Source: Sphaerisporangium sp. TRM90804
Lineage (GTDB): Bacteria > Actinomycetota > Actinomycetes > Streptosporangiales > Streptosporangiaceae
DNA length: 64,000 nt
Direction of reading: 5' to 3'
Assembly (NCBI RefSeq): GCF_029846175.1
Contig: NZ_JARWAC010000017.1
Coordinates: 186,001 to 250,000, forward strand
Made by a program: the position numbers and the translations under genes
The notes under the pieces: generated by a model
What the model saw: the letters and a program-made list of their open reading frames with translations, nothing else
Database searches by the model: none
Told to the model about the DNA's origin: nothing
Shown here: in pieces, positions 33,557 through 41,631 of the stretch
How the letters are laid out: each line of letters opens with the position of its first letter
How positions within the stretch are numbered: the stretch's first letter is position 1

Positions 33557-34228
33557 GTGACCGCGCAAGAAGGAGTCAACGAACAGCCGCGCGCGCCTCG
33601 TCGGCACCGCACTCCAGGAGAGCGTGACCGGATGGCCGAGCGAACACGGCAGAAAATCCTCGACGCGGCTATGGTCGAGTTCGGGGCCAAGGGTTACTCC
33701 GGCGCCCGGACCGCAGGCATCGCGGCCCGGGCCGGTGTCAATCAGCAATTGATCGCTTACTACTTCGGCGGGAAGCAAGGCCTGCTCGATGAGCTCAGAC
33801 GGCGCTGGTCCGCCCGCCAGGAGACACTGGTGCCCCCGGAGGCCACCTTCGCCGAGTCGCTACAGGCATATCTCGACGTGACTCTCGATCACCTGGACTG
33901 GGCACGCCTGGTCGTGTGGCAGGCCCTCGGCGACGATCCCGGTCAAGGTGCCGAGGAGTCCAATCACGCACAGGGGCAGCGCATCGAAGACGGTGTGCGC
34001 CGCATCCGTGACCGTCAGCGCGCGGGCGAGCTCACCGACTCGGTCAGCGCCGAGTTCATCGTGCTGCTCGCGCACATGGCTGCCTTCGCCCCGGTTGCCA
34101 TGCCGCAGCTGGTGCAGAGCGTTCTAGGCGTCGCCCCCGGCTCCGCGGACTATCGCCGACTGTGCCGAGACCAGCTCGCCACTCTGCTCAGCCCATGCGA
34201 AGCCGTTCACGACACCCTGCCAGGATGA
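33557..34228 (+). CDS. TetR-family repressor of the divergent reductase pair
   Basis: This protein of about 223 residues has its HTH near the N-terminus: TRQKILDAAMVEFGAKGYSG then TAGIAARAGVNQQLIAYYFGGKQGLL (split around GVNQQLIAYYF). The C-terminal helical ligand domain (DVTLDHLDWARLVVW...) is normal. GTG 33557 lies just after the operator and has GGAG nearby. ATG 33632, with AGGAG 10 bases upstream, is equally plausible and would start at MAERTRQK. It most likely represses itself and the MDR/PPOX pair. Confidence 0.82.
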   Translation: MTAQEGVNEQPRAPRRHRTPGERDRMAERTRQKILDAAMVEFGAKGYSGARTAGIAARAGVNQQLIAYYFGGKQGLLDELRRRWSARQETLVPPEATFAESLQAYLDVTLDHLDWARLVVWQALGDDPGQGAEESNHAQGQRIEDGVRRIRDRQRAGELTDSVSAEFIVLLAHMAAFAPVAMPQLVQSVLGVAPGSADYRRLCRDQLATLLSPCEAVHDTLPG

Positions 34229-34580
34229 TCGACGCGTTAGACGACGGCTCAATCGTCGCTCGCCTTGCTGCGGCATTTGGCCGCCCGCCGAACGTCGACG
34301 TTCCTCTCACCTCCGGTCATGATCTGGGCTCGGTGTGGTTCGAGCCAGACGTGGCCTGATCGACGGACATCGGTCACCCGGCGCGCAGGAACCCCGCTCG
34401 CTGTCGAGGTGCTGTGGCGGCCACCGAGATCAGCGCTGATGGCAGGACGCGTAGAGAGTGTGAGTTCTGGGTGACCAACTGGGTGACAACGACCCCGGAC
34501 GGGGGCGGACAACGGTGGACGGTCATGGATCGTGCGCCCAGGTCAGGGCCGGTATCGGCCCTGGTCGCGCCCCGCTCGGA

Positions 34581-34629
34581 TCGCCTTGCAGGCGAGGGGT
34601 CACTGATTCGAACCCAGTAGCGCCCACCA
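34581..34629 (+). repeat. Duplicated tRNA-Val 3' end (att site)
   Basis: This segment matches tRNA-Val 31905-31953 at 46 of 49 positions, through to and including CCA. Differences fall in the anticodon loop (TTACAAG against TTGCAGG) and the T loop (GGTTC against GATTC). There is no 5' half, so it is not a tRNA gene. It is the direct repeat expected from tRNA-directed integration. Confidence 0.88.
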
Positions 34630-34678
34630 GCCATAACACCCCGTCTCCAAGGTCAAACGGGTGTGGGTGACTATCGTT

Positions 34679-34795
34679 TCAGGGCAGTGGGAAGATGCCG
34701 TCCATCGCCGTCGCGCCCTCTACGGATCACGGGTCGGAACCGGTGGCGGTGGACGGTTTCGGTGAACGCCGTGGTGGAGTGCCGCACCAGGCGTG
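34679..34795 (-). pseudogene. Tyrosine integrase C-terminal remnant (copy 1), frameshifted
   Basis: On the minus strand the sequence reads RHSTTAFTETVHRHRFRPVI, which aligns with the GHS..(A)VTE.VYR..IRPV box of actinomycete tyrosine recombinases. After a one-frame shift it continues EGATAMDGIFPLP and stops at 34679. The nucleophilic Tyr position is His here. The remnant ends 50 bases from the tRNA-like repeat, the usual place for the 3' end of an integrase gene, so it probably belonged to an element inserted to the right of that att site. Confidence 0.72.
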
Positions 34796-34829
34796 ATGGT
34801 ACGGACATATGGCGCCCCGGCGGGCCCGA

Positions 34830-35942
34830 TCAAGGCCAGCGCGCCTCCAAGGTGCGTTCTATGAACCGGGCGTACGGCTCGAACGCCTGCTCGATCTTCG
34901 CCCGGTCGCCTGCGTGGAGTGGGACGAGCGGCTGGACGGTGATCAGCACGCGGCTCTTCGTGAGGGTGCGTCTCCAGGTGGCCACGACTCGGCCGGCGCG
35001 TACCACGGTGGACTGGAAGACGCCGTTGCCGCCGGGGATGATGGCCGCCTTGTGCTCGTCGGCGACCATGAGCGAGCGGTCCTTGTAGCCCAGGAGGTAC
35101 TCGTCGAACCCCGGCAGTACGAGTATCTCGTCGTCGTCGGCCGGGGGAGGGGCGGTGTACAGGAGCGCGGCGTCGAGGTACGTCTCGGACCCGTCGACGG
35201 TCACGCGAGCCAGAGCGTCGCCGGCCACGGCGATGCCGCGTTTGGCGTCGGCGGCGGTCAGGCCCGTCCAGCCCGCGAAGTCGTGCCGGGTGGTCGGGCC
35301 GCGGCCGCGGAAGTACCGCAGGGCGATGACGCCCAGCGCCTCGTCGCGCTCCGGCCGGTGCGGGTCGGGGACCCACTCGTCGAGCAGCACGAAGCTCTGC
35401 TCGTTGCCGATGTTGGGTGCGATGCACAGCAGGCCACGCTGACTGGCGTAACCCAGCAGGTGGTAGCCGCGCTGGCCGCTGGGGTCGATGCCCTTGTCGG
35501 CGAGCACGGCCAGGCACTGCGACCGGCTCAGCCGCCCGCCTCCCGCCAGTGCCGCGCCCAGCACCTCCATGGCCTCGTCGGTGGTCCGCTCGGAGAGGCC
35601 GAGCTGCTCGCGCCGCCGCGCCGCGCCGTTCAGCACCCGGACGCTCATCAGTTCGAGCATCCAGCGGGCGTCCCGGGACGGGACGAAATGGATGGTGCCC
35701 CGCATCGGCCATGTGCGCAGCGCCTCACGCCGCTCCAGCGCGGCCGTGACGTCGGCGGCGGTGGATCCGGGCAACCGCGCGCCGAACGACCAAAGACCGC
35801 TGGCCAGGTCTTGCGCCTGCATCGCCCCGAGCCAGGTCACCACCTCGGCCACACCCGTCGCCCGCCCGGAACCCCCGGGCGACGCTCGAAGCAACAGGCT
35901 GGACATCCGCAGGCCGAGCGCCTGCCGGGGGGTGAGCTCCAC
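34830..35942 (-). CDS. AlkZ-like DNA glycosylase / winged-helix (HTH_42) protein
   Basis: This 370-residue protein belongs to the family once called winged-helix DNA-binding (DUF1006), which includes AlkZ/YcaQ glycosylases that unhook interstrand crosslinks. The catalytic QxQ-type motif is visible as Gln42-Ala-Gln44 in LGAMQAQDLASGLW. WPMRGTIHFVPSRDARWML (about 78-96), HDFAGWTGL and LVPLHAGDRAKIEQAF also match the family. AlkZ-like enzymes protect antibiotic producers from their own DNA-alkylating products or act in general repair. No biosynthetic genes are close. It sits just inside the region flanked by integrase remnants, so it may be acquired cargo. Confidence 0.8.
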   Translation of the reverse strand: MELTPRQALGLRMSSLLLRASPGGSGRATGVAEVVTWLGAMQAQDLASGLWSFGARLPGSTAADVTAALERREALRTWPMRGTIHFVPSRDARWMLELMSVRVLNGAARRREQLGLSERTTDEAMEVLGAALAGGGRLSRSQCLAVLADKGIDPSGQRGYHLLGYASQRGLLCIAPNIGNEQSFVLLDEWVPDPHRPERDEALGVIALRYFRGRGPTTRHDFAGWTGLTAADAKRGIAVAGDALARVTVDGSETYLDAALLYTAPPPADDDEILVLPGFDEYLLGYKDRSLMVADEHKAAIIPGGNGVFQSTVVRAGRVVATWRRTLTKSRVLITVQPLVPLHAGDRAKIEQAFEPYARFIERTLEARWP

Positions 35943-36059
35943 TGGTGATCGCCTCCTGTCCCGCCACCGTAGCCTTCGCCACCGACAGTGAGCCGGGGTT
36001 CGAAGCTCGGCGACGCCGGTGGATCGTCCCGACCACCGCGGTCACGAGCGCGTCGATCG

Positions 36060-36680
36060 TCAGCGCGGGTCGCGGCCGAGGTAGCGGAGCAGCTCGTCGA
36101 CGACCGGGGTGGCGGAAGCGCCGCCGCCGGCCTCGACCACGGGGGCGTAGGCGCCCCACTGGCGCAGCGGTTCGACGATTCCCCGCGCGGCGGCGAGAAG
36201 GTGGCCCGCGAGCTCGTCGTCGAGCGGGGACGGCCGGCCCGTGGCGATCGCGATGTCCCAAGCGTGCACGGCGGCGTCGAGCGCGCCCATCACCGCGGCG
36301 ACCGGGGTGGGCAGGTCACCGTGCGGCAGCGGGGTCGGAACGGTCTCGGTGTCGTCGGACACCGTCGCCCACGCCGCGGCGGTCTGCTCGATGGCGTCCT
36401 GCACCAGCGCCGCCACCGTGCCGTCGACGGATCCGGAAGGCGAGAAGGGGTCGTAGGCCGGGCCGTTCCCGATGCCGAGCATCTTCGCGTAGGCGAGCTG
36501 GTCGCCCGCGGCGTGCTGAGCCACCTGGGTGACCGTCCACAACGAGCACGGGGTGGCGTGGTCCCACTGGTCGTCCCGCACACCCGCGACGCTGTCCTCC
36601 AGCGCCCGGAACGAGGTGGCCAGCACCTCGCGCCAGACCGGACGGAGGGAGGTGACGGTGTCGGTGTCGGTGGTGTTCAT
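36060..36680 (-). CDS. TIGR03086-type DinB-like metal-binding protein
   Basis: This 206-residue four-helix-bundle protein is of the mycothiol maleylpyruvate isomerase/DinB group. It shows WDHATPCSLWTVTQVAQHAAGDQ, with the first His/metal site at about 40-62, and AAVHAWDIAIATGRP with a second His at about 138. Actinobacterial members often use mycothiol as cofactor; the substrate is unknown. It is divergent from a WYL regulator, sharing 97 bases with an inverted repeat, so the regulator probably controls it. Confidence 0.82.
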   Translation of the reverse strand: MNTTDTDTVTSLRPVWREVLATSFRALEDSVAGVRDDQWDHATPCSLWTVTQVAQHAAGDQLAYAKMLGIGNGPAYDPFSPSGSVDGTVAALVQDAIEQTAAAWATVSDDTETVPTPLPHGDLPTPVAAVMGALDAAVHAWDIAIATGRPSPLDDELAGHLLAAARGIVEPLRQWGAYAPVVEAGGGASATPVVDELLRYLGRDPR

Positions 36681-36728
36681 GGGCCCTGCCTTTCGAGTTC
36701 TTCCTTGCCTGTGACACCAATCTAGGGG

Positions 36729-36756
36729 CCTATTAGGCTATTTTCGCTCCTAATAG
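36729..36756. promoter_or_regulatory. Candidate operator in the TIGR03086/WYL divergent gap
   Basis: CTATTAGG (36730-36737) and its exact reverse complement CCTAATAG (36749-36756) lie 11 bases apart in locally AT-rich sequence between the two divergent starts. They may be half-sites for the WYL regulator or overlap a -10 element. Confidence 0.5.
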
Positions 36757-36777
36757 AAAGAGGGAGGTGAGATTTCG

Positions 36778-37743
36778 ATGGCTCCGACGACGACCCGGGT
36801 GCTGCGCCTGCTGTCCCTGCTGCAGGACCGGTCGCACACCGGCCGCGAGCTCGCCGAGCGCCTCGGCGTCACCGAGCGCACACTCCGGCATGACATCCAG
36901 CGTCTGCGCGAACTCGGCTATCCGGTGCACGCCGCTCGCGGCGCGGTGGGCGGGTACCGGCTCGGGCAGGGCGCGACGATGCCGCCGCTGCTGCTCGACG
37001 ACGACGAGGCGGTGGCCGTGGCGCTGGCCGTAGGCCTGGCCGAGGACGGCTCCACCGGCATCGCGGACATCGACGCCAGCCTCACCCGAGCGCTCGCCAA
37101 GCTCCAGCGCATCCTCCCCAAGCGCCTGCAGCGCAAGGTGACCGCGCTGCGGTCGGCCACCGCGGTCGGCCCCGCCACGGTCGGCTCCCGCGAGCCGGAC
37201 GCCCCGGTGCCCGCCGCCACCCTCAGCGTCCTCGCCGGCGCGATCCGCGACGGCGCGACCCTGCTGGCGAGCCGCGACGGCGAGGAGACCGAGGTGGAGC
37301 CCTACCGTCTGATCAGCTGGCGCCGCCGCTGGTTCCTGGTCGCCTACGACCTCGCCGCGCACACCTGGCGGGCGCTCCCCGTCGCCGCCCTCGCCGACGT
37401 CCGGTCCGCGTCCCGCCGCTTCGCCGCCCGACCCCTGCCCGACGACGACCTCGTCGCCTTCGTCCTGCGCGAGGTCGCGCGGACCGGCTGGAAGGTCCAC
37501 GCCCGCGTCACCGTCCTGGCCCCCGCGGAGACCGTGATCGCCCGCATCAACCCGGCCGTGGGCGTCGTCGAAGCCGTCGACTCCCACACCAGCGTCCTCG
37601 TCACCGGCGCCGACGCCCTGGAGACCATCGCCATCTACCTCAGCATGCTCATGATGGACTTCCGCGTAGACGGCCCCCCCGAACTGGTGACCCACATTCG
37701 CACCCTCGCCCGCCGCTACACCGAAGCCCTCGACGGGCCGTAG
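36778..37743 (+). CDS. WYL-domain YafY-type regulator
   Basis: This 321-residue regulator has an HTH_11 domain at 7-60 (ELAERLGVTERTLRHDIQRLRELG, split around TERTLRHDI). The central WYL domain (about 140-210) contains WRRRWFLVAYD and EVEPYRLISW, and a WCX C-terminal extension ends the protein. AGGGAGG precedes the ATG. Such proteins typically repress a divergent enzyme gene, here the TIGR03086 protein. Confidence 0.85.
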   Translation: MAPTTTRVLRLLSLLQDRSHTGRELAERLGVTERTLRHDIQRLRELGYPVHAARGAVGGYRLGQGATMPPLLLDDDEAVAVALAVGLAEDGSTGIADIDASLTRALAKLQRILPKRLQRKVTALRSATAVGPATVGSREPDAPVPAATLSVLAGAIRDGATLLASRDGEETEVEPYRLISWRRRWFLVAYDLAAHTWRALPVAALADVRSASRRFAARPLPDDDLVAFVLREVARTGWKVHARVTVLAPAETVIARINPAVGVVEAVDSHTSVLVTGADALETIAIYLSMLMMDFRVDGPPELVTHIRTLARRYTEALDGP

Positions 37744-38210
37744 GGCGCTGACGAAGGACGCTCGGTCAGGGGAAGAACATTCGCCCGGCGCCGACTACGG
37801 GACCTCCATGGAACACTGCGCCCGGCGCGGAACCTCCGCAGCTCCGGCAAAGCCGTGTGGAGCCGGGCGTGCTGTGGTCCCGAGGTCGACCCGATGCTTT
37901 TGCGGTGCAGGCGGAGCATCCCGGCGAAGTGGTTCAGGGTTGAAGGCGACAGAGCGAGCGCGGTACGGGAGAAAGCGTCTGAAGCCTTGGGGGGACGGTT
38001 GTTCGTGGTCGTTCGACTCGTCTACCAGGGGCTTCGCTACGTCTGAGGCAGACGCTCAACCCGCGATCATGTGTGATCAGCCAGTCCTCGAACCAGGATG
38101 AAAAAGACTCCTTGAGGGGACGGAACCCTGCCTGAACGTCGCCTATGCGGAGTCGATGCCCCCTCATATGGTGCCCCTTGTCGCACTTATTCTCCTGGCG
38201 AGGGGCAAAC
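37744..38210. other. Unassigned sequence upstream of the helical HTH-like protein
   Basis: These 467 bases have no recognisable gene. Base composition is lower in GC than the flanks in places (38060-38200), consistent with acquired or decayed DNA. The right end should include the promoter of the gene at 38211. Confidence 0.4.
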
Positions 38211-38930
38211 GTGGGGCTCAAATCGCAGATCGAACGATGGTTCGGGGAATGGATCGAAGAGTGGGCGGCGCGTCACCTGGGCGAGCGCGTGGATGCCCAC
38301 GTCCAGGCATGGGCGGACGCCAACCTCGGCGACCTCGACGCCCGCGTCGGCGAGCGGCTGCGGGAGTGGTCGGCCGGCCAGCTGAAGGACGTACTCGAAA
38401 GGGACTTCGGCACCCGGGCCGATTCCTTCGTCGAGGAGAAATTCGACCTTCGGTTCTTCACGTGGGCGGACACCTGGGCGGATCAGAAGCTGAAGGCCCG
38501 ACTCGACGAGCACTTCGACGGCCGATTCCAAGAGCATCTCGACGACCGGCTGAAAGCCCGCGTCGCCAATGAGATCGACGGCCGGATCGACCGCCGGATC
38601 GGCCAATGGCTCCGCATCCAGCAGGCGCGCCAGGCGCAGCAGGCGACGGCGTCGCAGCCGCAGGACGCGCCTTCGCAGAGCGCCGAGCAGCGCCCCGCAG
38701 ACACCCTGGTGACGGCGGCCGAGCTGGCGCAGTACCTGCAGAGGGTGCACCTGGGATCCAGCCAGGTGCGCCGACTTCTCAAGGGGCGACAGGCTCACAC
38801 GGGGAAGCCGTACATGTACCGGCTCGGCGACGCCGCCTCCTGGATTCTGCTGCGCGAGCGCAGCGCCCCAAAGGGCGAAGGCGCGCGGCGGGGCGCCGGG
38901 CCGGGGCAGGGGCGAGAGCAATCAGCGTGA
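38211..38930 (+). CDS. Unrecognised charged helical protein with C-terminal HTH-like segment
   Basis: I do not recognise this 239-residue protein. Residues 1-145 are highly charged and helical with a recurring pattern of hydrophobic residue, D/E-R and Trp/Leu (ERVDAHVQAWADANL, ARVGERLREWSAGQL, ARLDEHFDGRFQEHL, ARVANEIDGRIDRRI), roughly 20 residues per unit. A Gln/Ala-rich linker follows at 145-170. The last 65 residues (VTAAELAQYLQRVHLGSSQ, VRRLLKGRQAHTG, YMYRLGDAASWIL) resemble an excisionase-like or winged HTH. GAGGGG precedes the GTG start. It lies between two integrase fragments, so an origin in a mobile element is plausible. Confidence 0.6.
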   Translation: MGLKSQIERWFGEWIEEWAARHLGERVDAHVQAWADANLGDLDARVGERLREWSAGQLKDVLERDFGTRADSFVEEKFDLRFFTWADTWADQKLKARLDEHFDGRFQEHLDDRLKARVANEIDGRIDRRIGQWLRIQQARQAQQATASQPQDAPSQSAEQRPADTLVTAAELAQYLQRVHLGSSQVRRLLKGRQAHTGKPYMYRLGDAASWILLRERSAPKGEGARRGAGPGQGREQSA

Positions 38931-39102
38931 CGGCCTGACCGCTACAGGTTACGGTCGAAGGCGTGGCCAACGACGACGAGGACGCACACCCTACGTGTGG
39001 CACCCGCATGGGCGCGGGCGGCGAGCGGATCGACCAGAACGCCACCTCGCCCCGCGAGTCCGTCTGGGTCTCCCGCACGGCCTGCGCGGGAATCGGCCGG
39101 AC

Positions 39103-39402
39103 ATGACAGACCCCATCCTCTGCCCCGAATGCCGCGGCTCCCGAGTCCAGGCGTTCGGCTCGATGTTCCTCGCCTGCCAGTTCTGCGGCGGGCTGGGCAA
39201 AGTCGGCGGCGAGCACGAGTCGGCCGAGACACCTCCGCCGCCCGCCGCGCCGCCGCCGGCATGGGAGCACCGCGTGTGGCAGGACCCCGCCGTGGCCGCC
39301 GCCATCCCCTGCCGGTACTGCCTGGGCGCCGGCGCCGTGACCCGCATCGACCGACAGGCCGGCACCCTCGTCAGTGTGCCCTGCCGGTGCTCGGCCCTCT
39401 GA
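39103..39402 (+). CDS. Small DnaJ-type zinc-finger protein
   Basis: This 99-residue protein has four Cys motifs, CPECRGSR, CQFCGGLG, CRYCLGAG and a final CRC. They match the CxxCxGxG repeats of the DnaJ central zinc finger, split by a Pro-rich linker (PPPPAAPPPAW). There is no J domain. Such stand-alone fingers may bind unfolded peptides or nucleic acid; no function can be assigned. ATG 39103 was chosen as the first start before the first Cys pair. Confidence 0.65.
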   Translation: MTDPILCPECRGSRVQAFGSMFLACQFCGGLGKVGGEHESAETPPPPAAPPPAWEHRVWQDPAVAAAIPCRYCLGAGAVTRIDRQAGTLVSVPCRCSAL

Positions 39403-39444
39403 GGTGCGCGGCACGCCGCCCACGGTGGCGACGGATGCGGGCGG

Positions 39445-39690
39445 TTCGGTCGCGAGCGGGAGGATGCCGTCCATCGCCGTCGCGTCTTCCTGGGTCACGG
39501 GTCGGATCTGGTGGGGGTAGACGGTTCCGGTGACCGCTGTGTTGGAGTGCCCCACCGGGCGCGAGATCTCCTCGATCAGCCGCGTCATGGCCACGGACGA
39601 CCAGCGGTTGCCGAGCTGGGTTCGTCGGATCCTCTTCGCCGGACCGGGCTGCGCATCCTGTTGGAACGTGTGCCGGACGCGCACGCCGCG
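39445..39690 (-). pseudogene. Tyrosine integrase C-terminal remnant (copy 2)
   Basis: On the minus strand the sequence reads MTRLIEEISRPVGHSNTAVTG, then TVYPHQIRPVTQEDATAMDGI. This is the helix, GHS box and Tyr-nucleophile region of an actinomycete tyrosine recombinase. The upstream RHTF-like stretch (VRVRHTFQQDAQPG) no longer connects to a catalytic core, and no clean stop follows. It is clearly related at the DNA level to the remnant at 34679-34795, over about 110 bases. It marks a second decayed insertion or one duplicated end. Confidence 0.7.
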
Positions 39691-39749
39691 GTCGGGTAGC
39701 GCGGTGCTCCGGGTGAGAGCCCGCCGTGGCACGGGTGAGCCGGGCGGCG

Positions 39750-40889
39750 TTACCGGTGGGGGTGGTCGATCGCCAGGTCGGCGAGCCTTGGGTTGACTTC
39801 GGGGAACGAGCCGTCGCCGAAGAGGATGCGTGCCGCCAGGGCACGGCCGGCACGGCCGCGGAGGGCGGTTACCGCCGCCTCCGCCGCGGCGGGGGATCGG
39901 ATGCCGGCGAACGCGCGGCGCAGCAACAGGCGGCCTCGGAAGCGGTTCCGCAACGCGTTTCCGTCGTATCGGCTCAGCACGCGCGGGTCGCCGGTGCGCA
40001 GGTACCCGTTGACGACCGCCGCGGCCAGCTCGGACATGCGCAGGCAGGGGTCTAGCCCGCCTGCCGTCAGCGGCGACACCGCGCCCGCCGCGTCTCCGAG
40101 GAGCAGCCCGTCGGGGCACGCCAACCGTCGCAGCACGCCGCCGACCGGGATCGGACCGCCCCGGCGTTCGACCGGCCCGGTCGGCGGTGTGCTGCCGGGC
40201 GCGTCCGCGGCGAAGGCGTCCAGCAGGTGGCGGACGCCGGTGCGCATCGCTTTCGGATATCCCGCGACGCCGACATGCGCGTACCGGCCGTCGTCGATGA
40301 CCCAGCCCAGGTATCCCGGAGCGATCCGGGGGTCCAGCACGCAGTGGAACGCCGGGGTGGTCGTGCCCGGCGCGATCGGGTGGATGATCTCGGCACCGAC
40401 GAGGAAGCGCCGGTTGACGTCGAGGCCGAGATCACGGGCCACCCGGGAGCGGGCGCCGTCGGCGCCGACGATGAACCGGGCCGTCACCGGTTCCGCGCCC
40501 TCGAACCGCACGAGACCCCTCGACGCGTTGACGTACCGCACGCCCAGGAGCACCCGTGCGCCGGCCGACTCCGCCGCGCGGCGCGCGTGCTCGTAGACGG
40601 CCGCCATGTCGGCCACGCGGTACTCGTCCCGGTCGCTGGTGAGCCGGACGGGTGCCCGCCGCGACGGCGGGTACAGCAGGACGTCCCGGATACCCGGCCC
40701 GAGCAGGTGATCCGGCACGTCGAAGTCGTCGAGGGTTCGGCGCACGAAGATCCCTGTCGTGCGGATGCCCGTCGACAGCGACCTGCGACGGTCGACCACC
40801 ATCACGTTCAGTTCCCGTCGCGCGAGCAGGCGGGCTGTGTGCAGGCCGGCCAGGCCCGCACCCACGACCAGTACATCCACTGTCTGCAT
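39750..40889 (-). CDS. FAD-dependent oxidoreductase (geranylgeranyl-reductase/PHBH-like)
   Basis: This 379-residue flavoprotein has the FAD-binding GxGxxG in VDVLVVGAGLAGLHTARLLA (4-23), the middle motif FIVGADGARSRVARDL (about 140) and the C-terminal GDAAGAVSPLTAGGLDPCL (about 270), as in geranylgeranyl-reductase-like and hydroxylase enzymes. There is no transmembrane segment. The substrate could be a polyprenyl lipid, menaquinone side chain or aromatic; no neighbouring pathway helps. It is transcribed alone on the minus strand. Confidence 0.82.
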   Translation of the reverse strand: MQTVDVLVVGAGLAGLHTARLLARRELNVMVVDRRRSLSTGIRTTGIFVRRTLDDFDVPDHLLGPGIRDVLLYPPSRRAPVRLTSDRDEYRVADMAAVYEHARRAAESAGARVLLGVRYVNASRGLVRFEGAEPVTARFIVGADGARSRVARDLGLDVNRRFLVGAEIIHPIAPGTTTPAFHCVLDPRIAPGYLGWVIDDGRYAHVGVAGYPKAMRTGVRHLLDAFAADAPGSTPPTGPVERRGGPIPVGGVLRRLACPDGLLLGDAAGAVSPLTAGGLDPCLRMSELAAAVVNGYLRTGDPRVLSRYDGNALRNRFRGRLLLRRAFAGIRSPAAAEAAVTALRGRAGRALAARILFGDGSFPEVNPRLADLAIDHPHR

Positions 40890-41128
40890 ACTTTGCGACG
40901 GTAGGGGCGATGCCTCATCCGTACGATGGTTCGCACGCTACATGCCGAATACCTCCACACCGTCGCCACGCTCCAGACCGGGGATCGCTCCTCTGCCGAG
41001 AGGTGGCTGTAGAACCGGTGTCATGCTCCTCGAAGCCCGCGCCGGGGGACTTCGGGCGTTCCCTGGGGGTTGACGGCCACGCCGGGACGGGTGAGATCTC
41101 GTGCAACGCCCTCGGGCTCGCCAAGAGT

Positions 41129-41365
41129 TCAGGGGCCTGGGCTGCGGGGTCGTGAGCGGCGGCGGAGCAGTGCCCATGCCATCAGGGCGGCCGATATCAG
41201 GCCGGGGCCGCAGTGCACGGCGAGTACTCCGGCGAGGGTGGGGCCACCCCAGTCGTTCTCGTACGTGGCCGGGTCGGACATGTCGATGACGAACGGTTCC
41301 GCGAGGGCGCGGACGATCAGGTAAGCGCCTAAGACGAGGCCGAGGATCTGGATGATCTTTCGCAT
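41129..41365 (-). CDS. Small two-helix membrane protein
   Basis: This 78-residue protein has two hydrophobic segments: IIQILGLVLGAYLIVRALA (4-22) and GVLAVHCGPGLISAALMAWAL (46-66), with a polar stretch PATYENDWGGP between them. AAGGG lies upstream of the ATG. It resembles small actinobacterial membrane proteins of unknown role. Confidence 0.6.
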   Translation of the reverse strand: MRKIIQILGLVLGAYLIVRALAEPFVIDMSDPATYENDWGGPTLAGVLAVHCGPGLISAALMAWALLRRRSRPRSPGP

Positions 41366-41631
41366 GCCCTTACCGTACGTTCGTGATCTGCTCGATGGCG
41401 TTCGCCGGTCGGACCATTCGGGGTGCGGCCTGCATCGCACCCAAGCACGGCTGGGTCTGAGCGATGCCTCGCCAGCGGGCGAGCACCCCCGTGGTCGCGC
41501 CGGTGGGGGCGCCGCGACCCTCGACGACCTGCGGGTCACAGCGCCCAGAGGCTCGGCGCGGCGGCCGGCGCGCCGCGTAGAGAGCGGCCGGTGCGGAGGT
41601 GGCCCGCGCCGGCCGGGGGTGGTGGGGCGGC

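Larger units (their letters stand above)
31954..34629. mobile_element. Small tRNA-Val-associated genomic island (remnant)
   Basis: The segment is bounded on the left by the 3' end of tRNA-Val and on the right by a 49-bp near-copy of that end. It carries a TetR-controlled reductase/oxidoreductase module and about 350 bases of decayed sequence with the 12-bp tandem repeat CTGGGTGACCAA/CTGGGTGACAAC at 34467-34490. It has no integrase of its own; an integrase fragment lies just outside the right boundary. Two units may have been inserted in tandem. The limits are inferred from the duplication. Confidence 0.65.

Noticed and set aside
34581-34629. A second tRNA gene with a TGC-like anticodon loop
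   Set aside because: Only the 3' half is present; there is no acceptor 5' strand or D arm, so it is an integration repeat and not a functional tRNA.
31954-39690. A complete integrative conjugative element
   Set aside because: Only integrase C-terminal fragments and an att repeat remain; no intact integrase, replication initiator or FtsK/Tra-type translocase was found.
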